Assembly (NCBI GenBank): GCA_001783715.1
Contig: MFNF01000068.1
Location: forward strand, 1-55,243
Direction of reading: 5' to 3'
Source of the DNA: Candidatus Lambdaproteobacteria bacterium RIFOXYD2_FULL_56_26
GTDB taxonomy: Bacteria > SAR324 > XYD2-FULL-50-16
Length of the DNA: 55,243 bases
Shown here: one piece after another, positions 53,217 through 55,243 of the stretch
How the letters are laid out: each line of letters begins with the position of its first letter
Position numbering within the stretch: the stretch's first letter is position 1
Program-made: the position numbers and the translations under genes
The notes under the pieces: model-generated
What the model was told of the DNA's origin: nothing
Database searches by the model: none
The model's input: the letters and a program-made list of their open reading frames with translations, nothing else

Positions 53217-55243
<2,027 letters not shown>

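Overview
The window looks like chromosomal DNA from a GC-rich Gram-negative bacterium. lpxA and an outer-membrane barrel protein imply an LPS-type outer membrane. The PAS/GGDEF/EAL and hybrid-kinase signalling genes, the OmpL47-like secreted proteins and a giant TPR-CHAT protein suggest a proteobacterial or deltaproteobacteria-like lineage (possibly an uncultured group such as SAR324/Lambdaproteobacteria). That placement is a guess from gene style, not from a phylogenetic marker analysis.

Positions 1-17.7 kb are accessory. A remnant of a DUF4238-like gene is followed by a complete type I-E CRISPR-Cas locus in one direction: cas3, casA, casB, cas7, cas5, cas6e, cas1, cas2, a leader, and a 58-repeat array with 57 spacers of exactly 32 nt. 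cas3 carries a -1 frameshift inside its HD nuclease domain. A hairpin plus T-tract that looks like a terminator/attenuator separates casB from cas7. The array ends inside a truncated lipoprotein gene, which in turn runs into an IS5-type transposase remnant. Then comes a two-gene, translationally coupled module of unknown function (a TPR protein and a partner), debris, and tRNA-Pro, which marks a plausible island edge.

Positions 18-37.4 kb hold envelope and signalling genes: a hemolysin III-type membrane protein, a multi-PAS GGDEF/EAL protein, a 7TMR-DISM hybrid histidine kinase, a TerB-like/zinc-ribbon protein, and a striking minus-strand cluster. In that cluster a secreted 2395-residue TPR-CHAT (caspase-like) protein is flanked by two exported OmpL47-repeat proteins. 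This cluster and the TPR pair beside the array are the best candidates for undescribed systems.

Positions 37.6-55.2 kb are mostly housekeeping: tRNA-Arg, pnp, rpsO, truB and a ketoacyl-synthase-like gene on the minus strand; tRNA-Ile, tRNA-Ala, tRNA-Val, infC (with an AUC start), rpmI and rplT on the plus strand; a degenerate kinase-like protein, an outer-membrane barrel, a DUF4254-HAD pair, a cyclic-nucleotide-domain hybrid kinase, and finally a thiamine operon (thiC-thiE-thiG-thiH) that runs directly into lpxA and the kinase.
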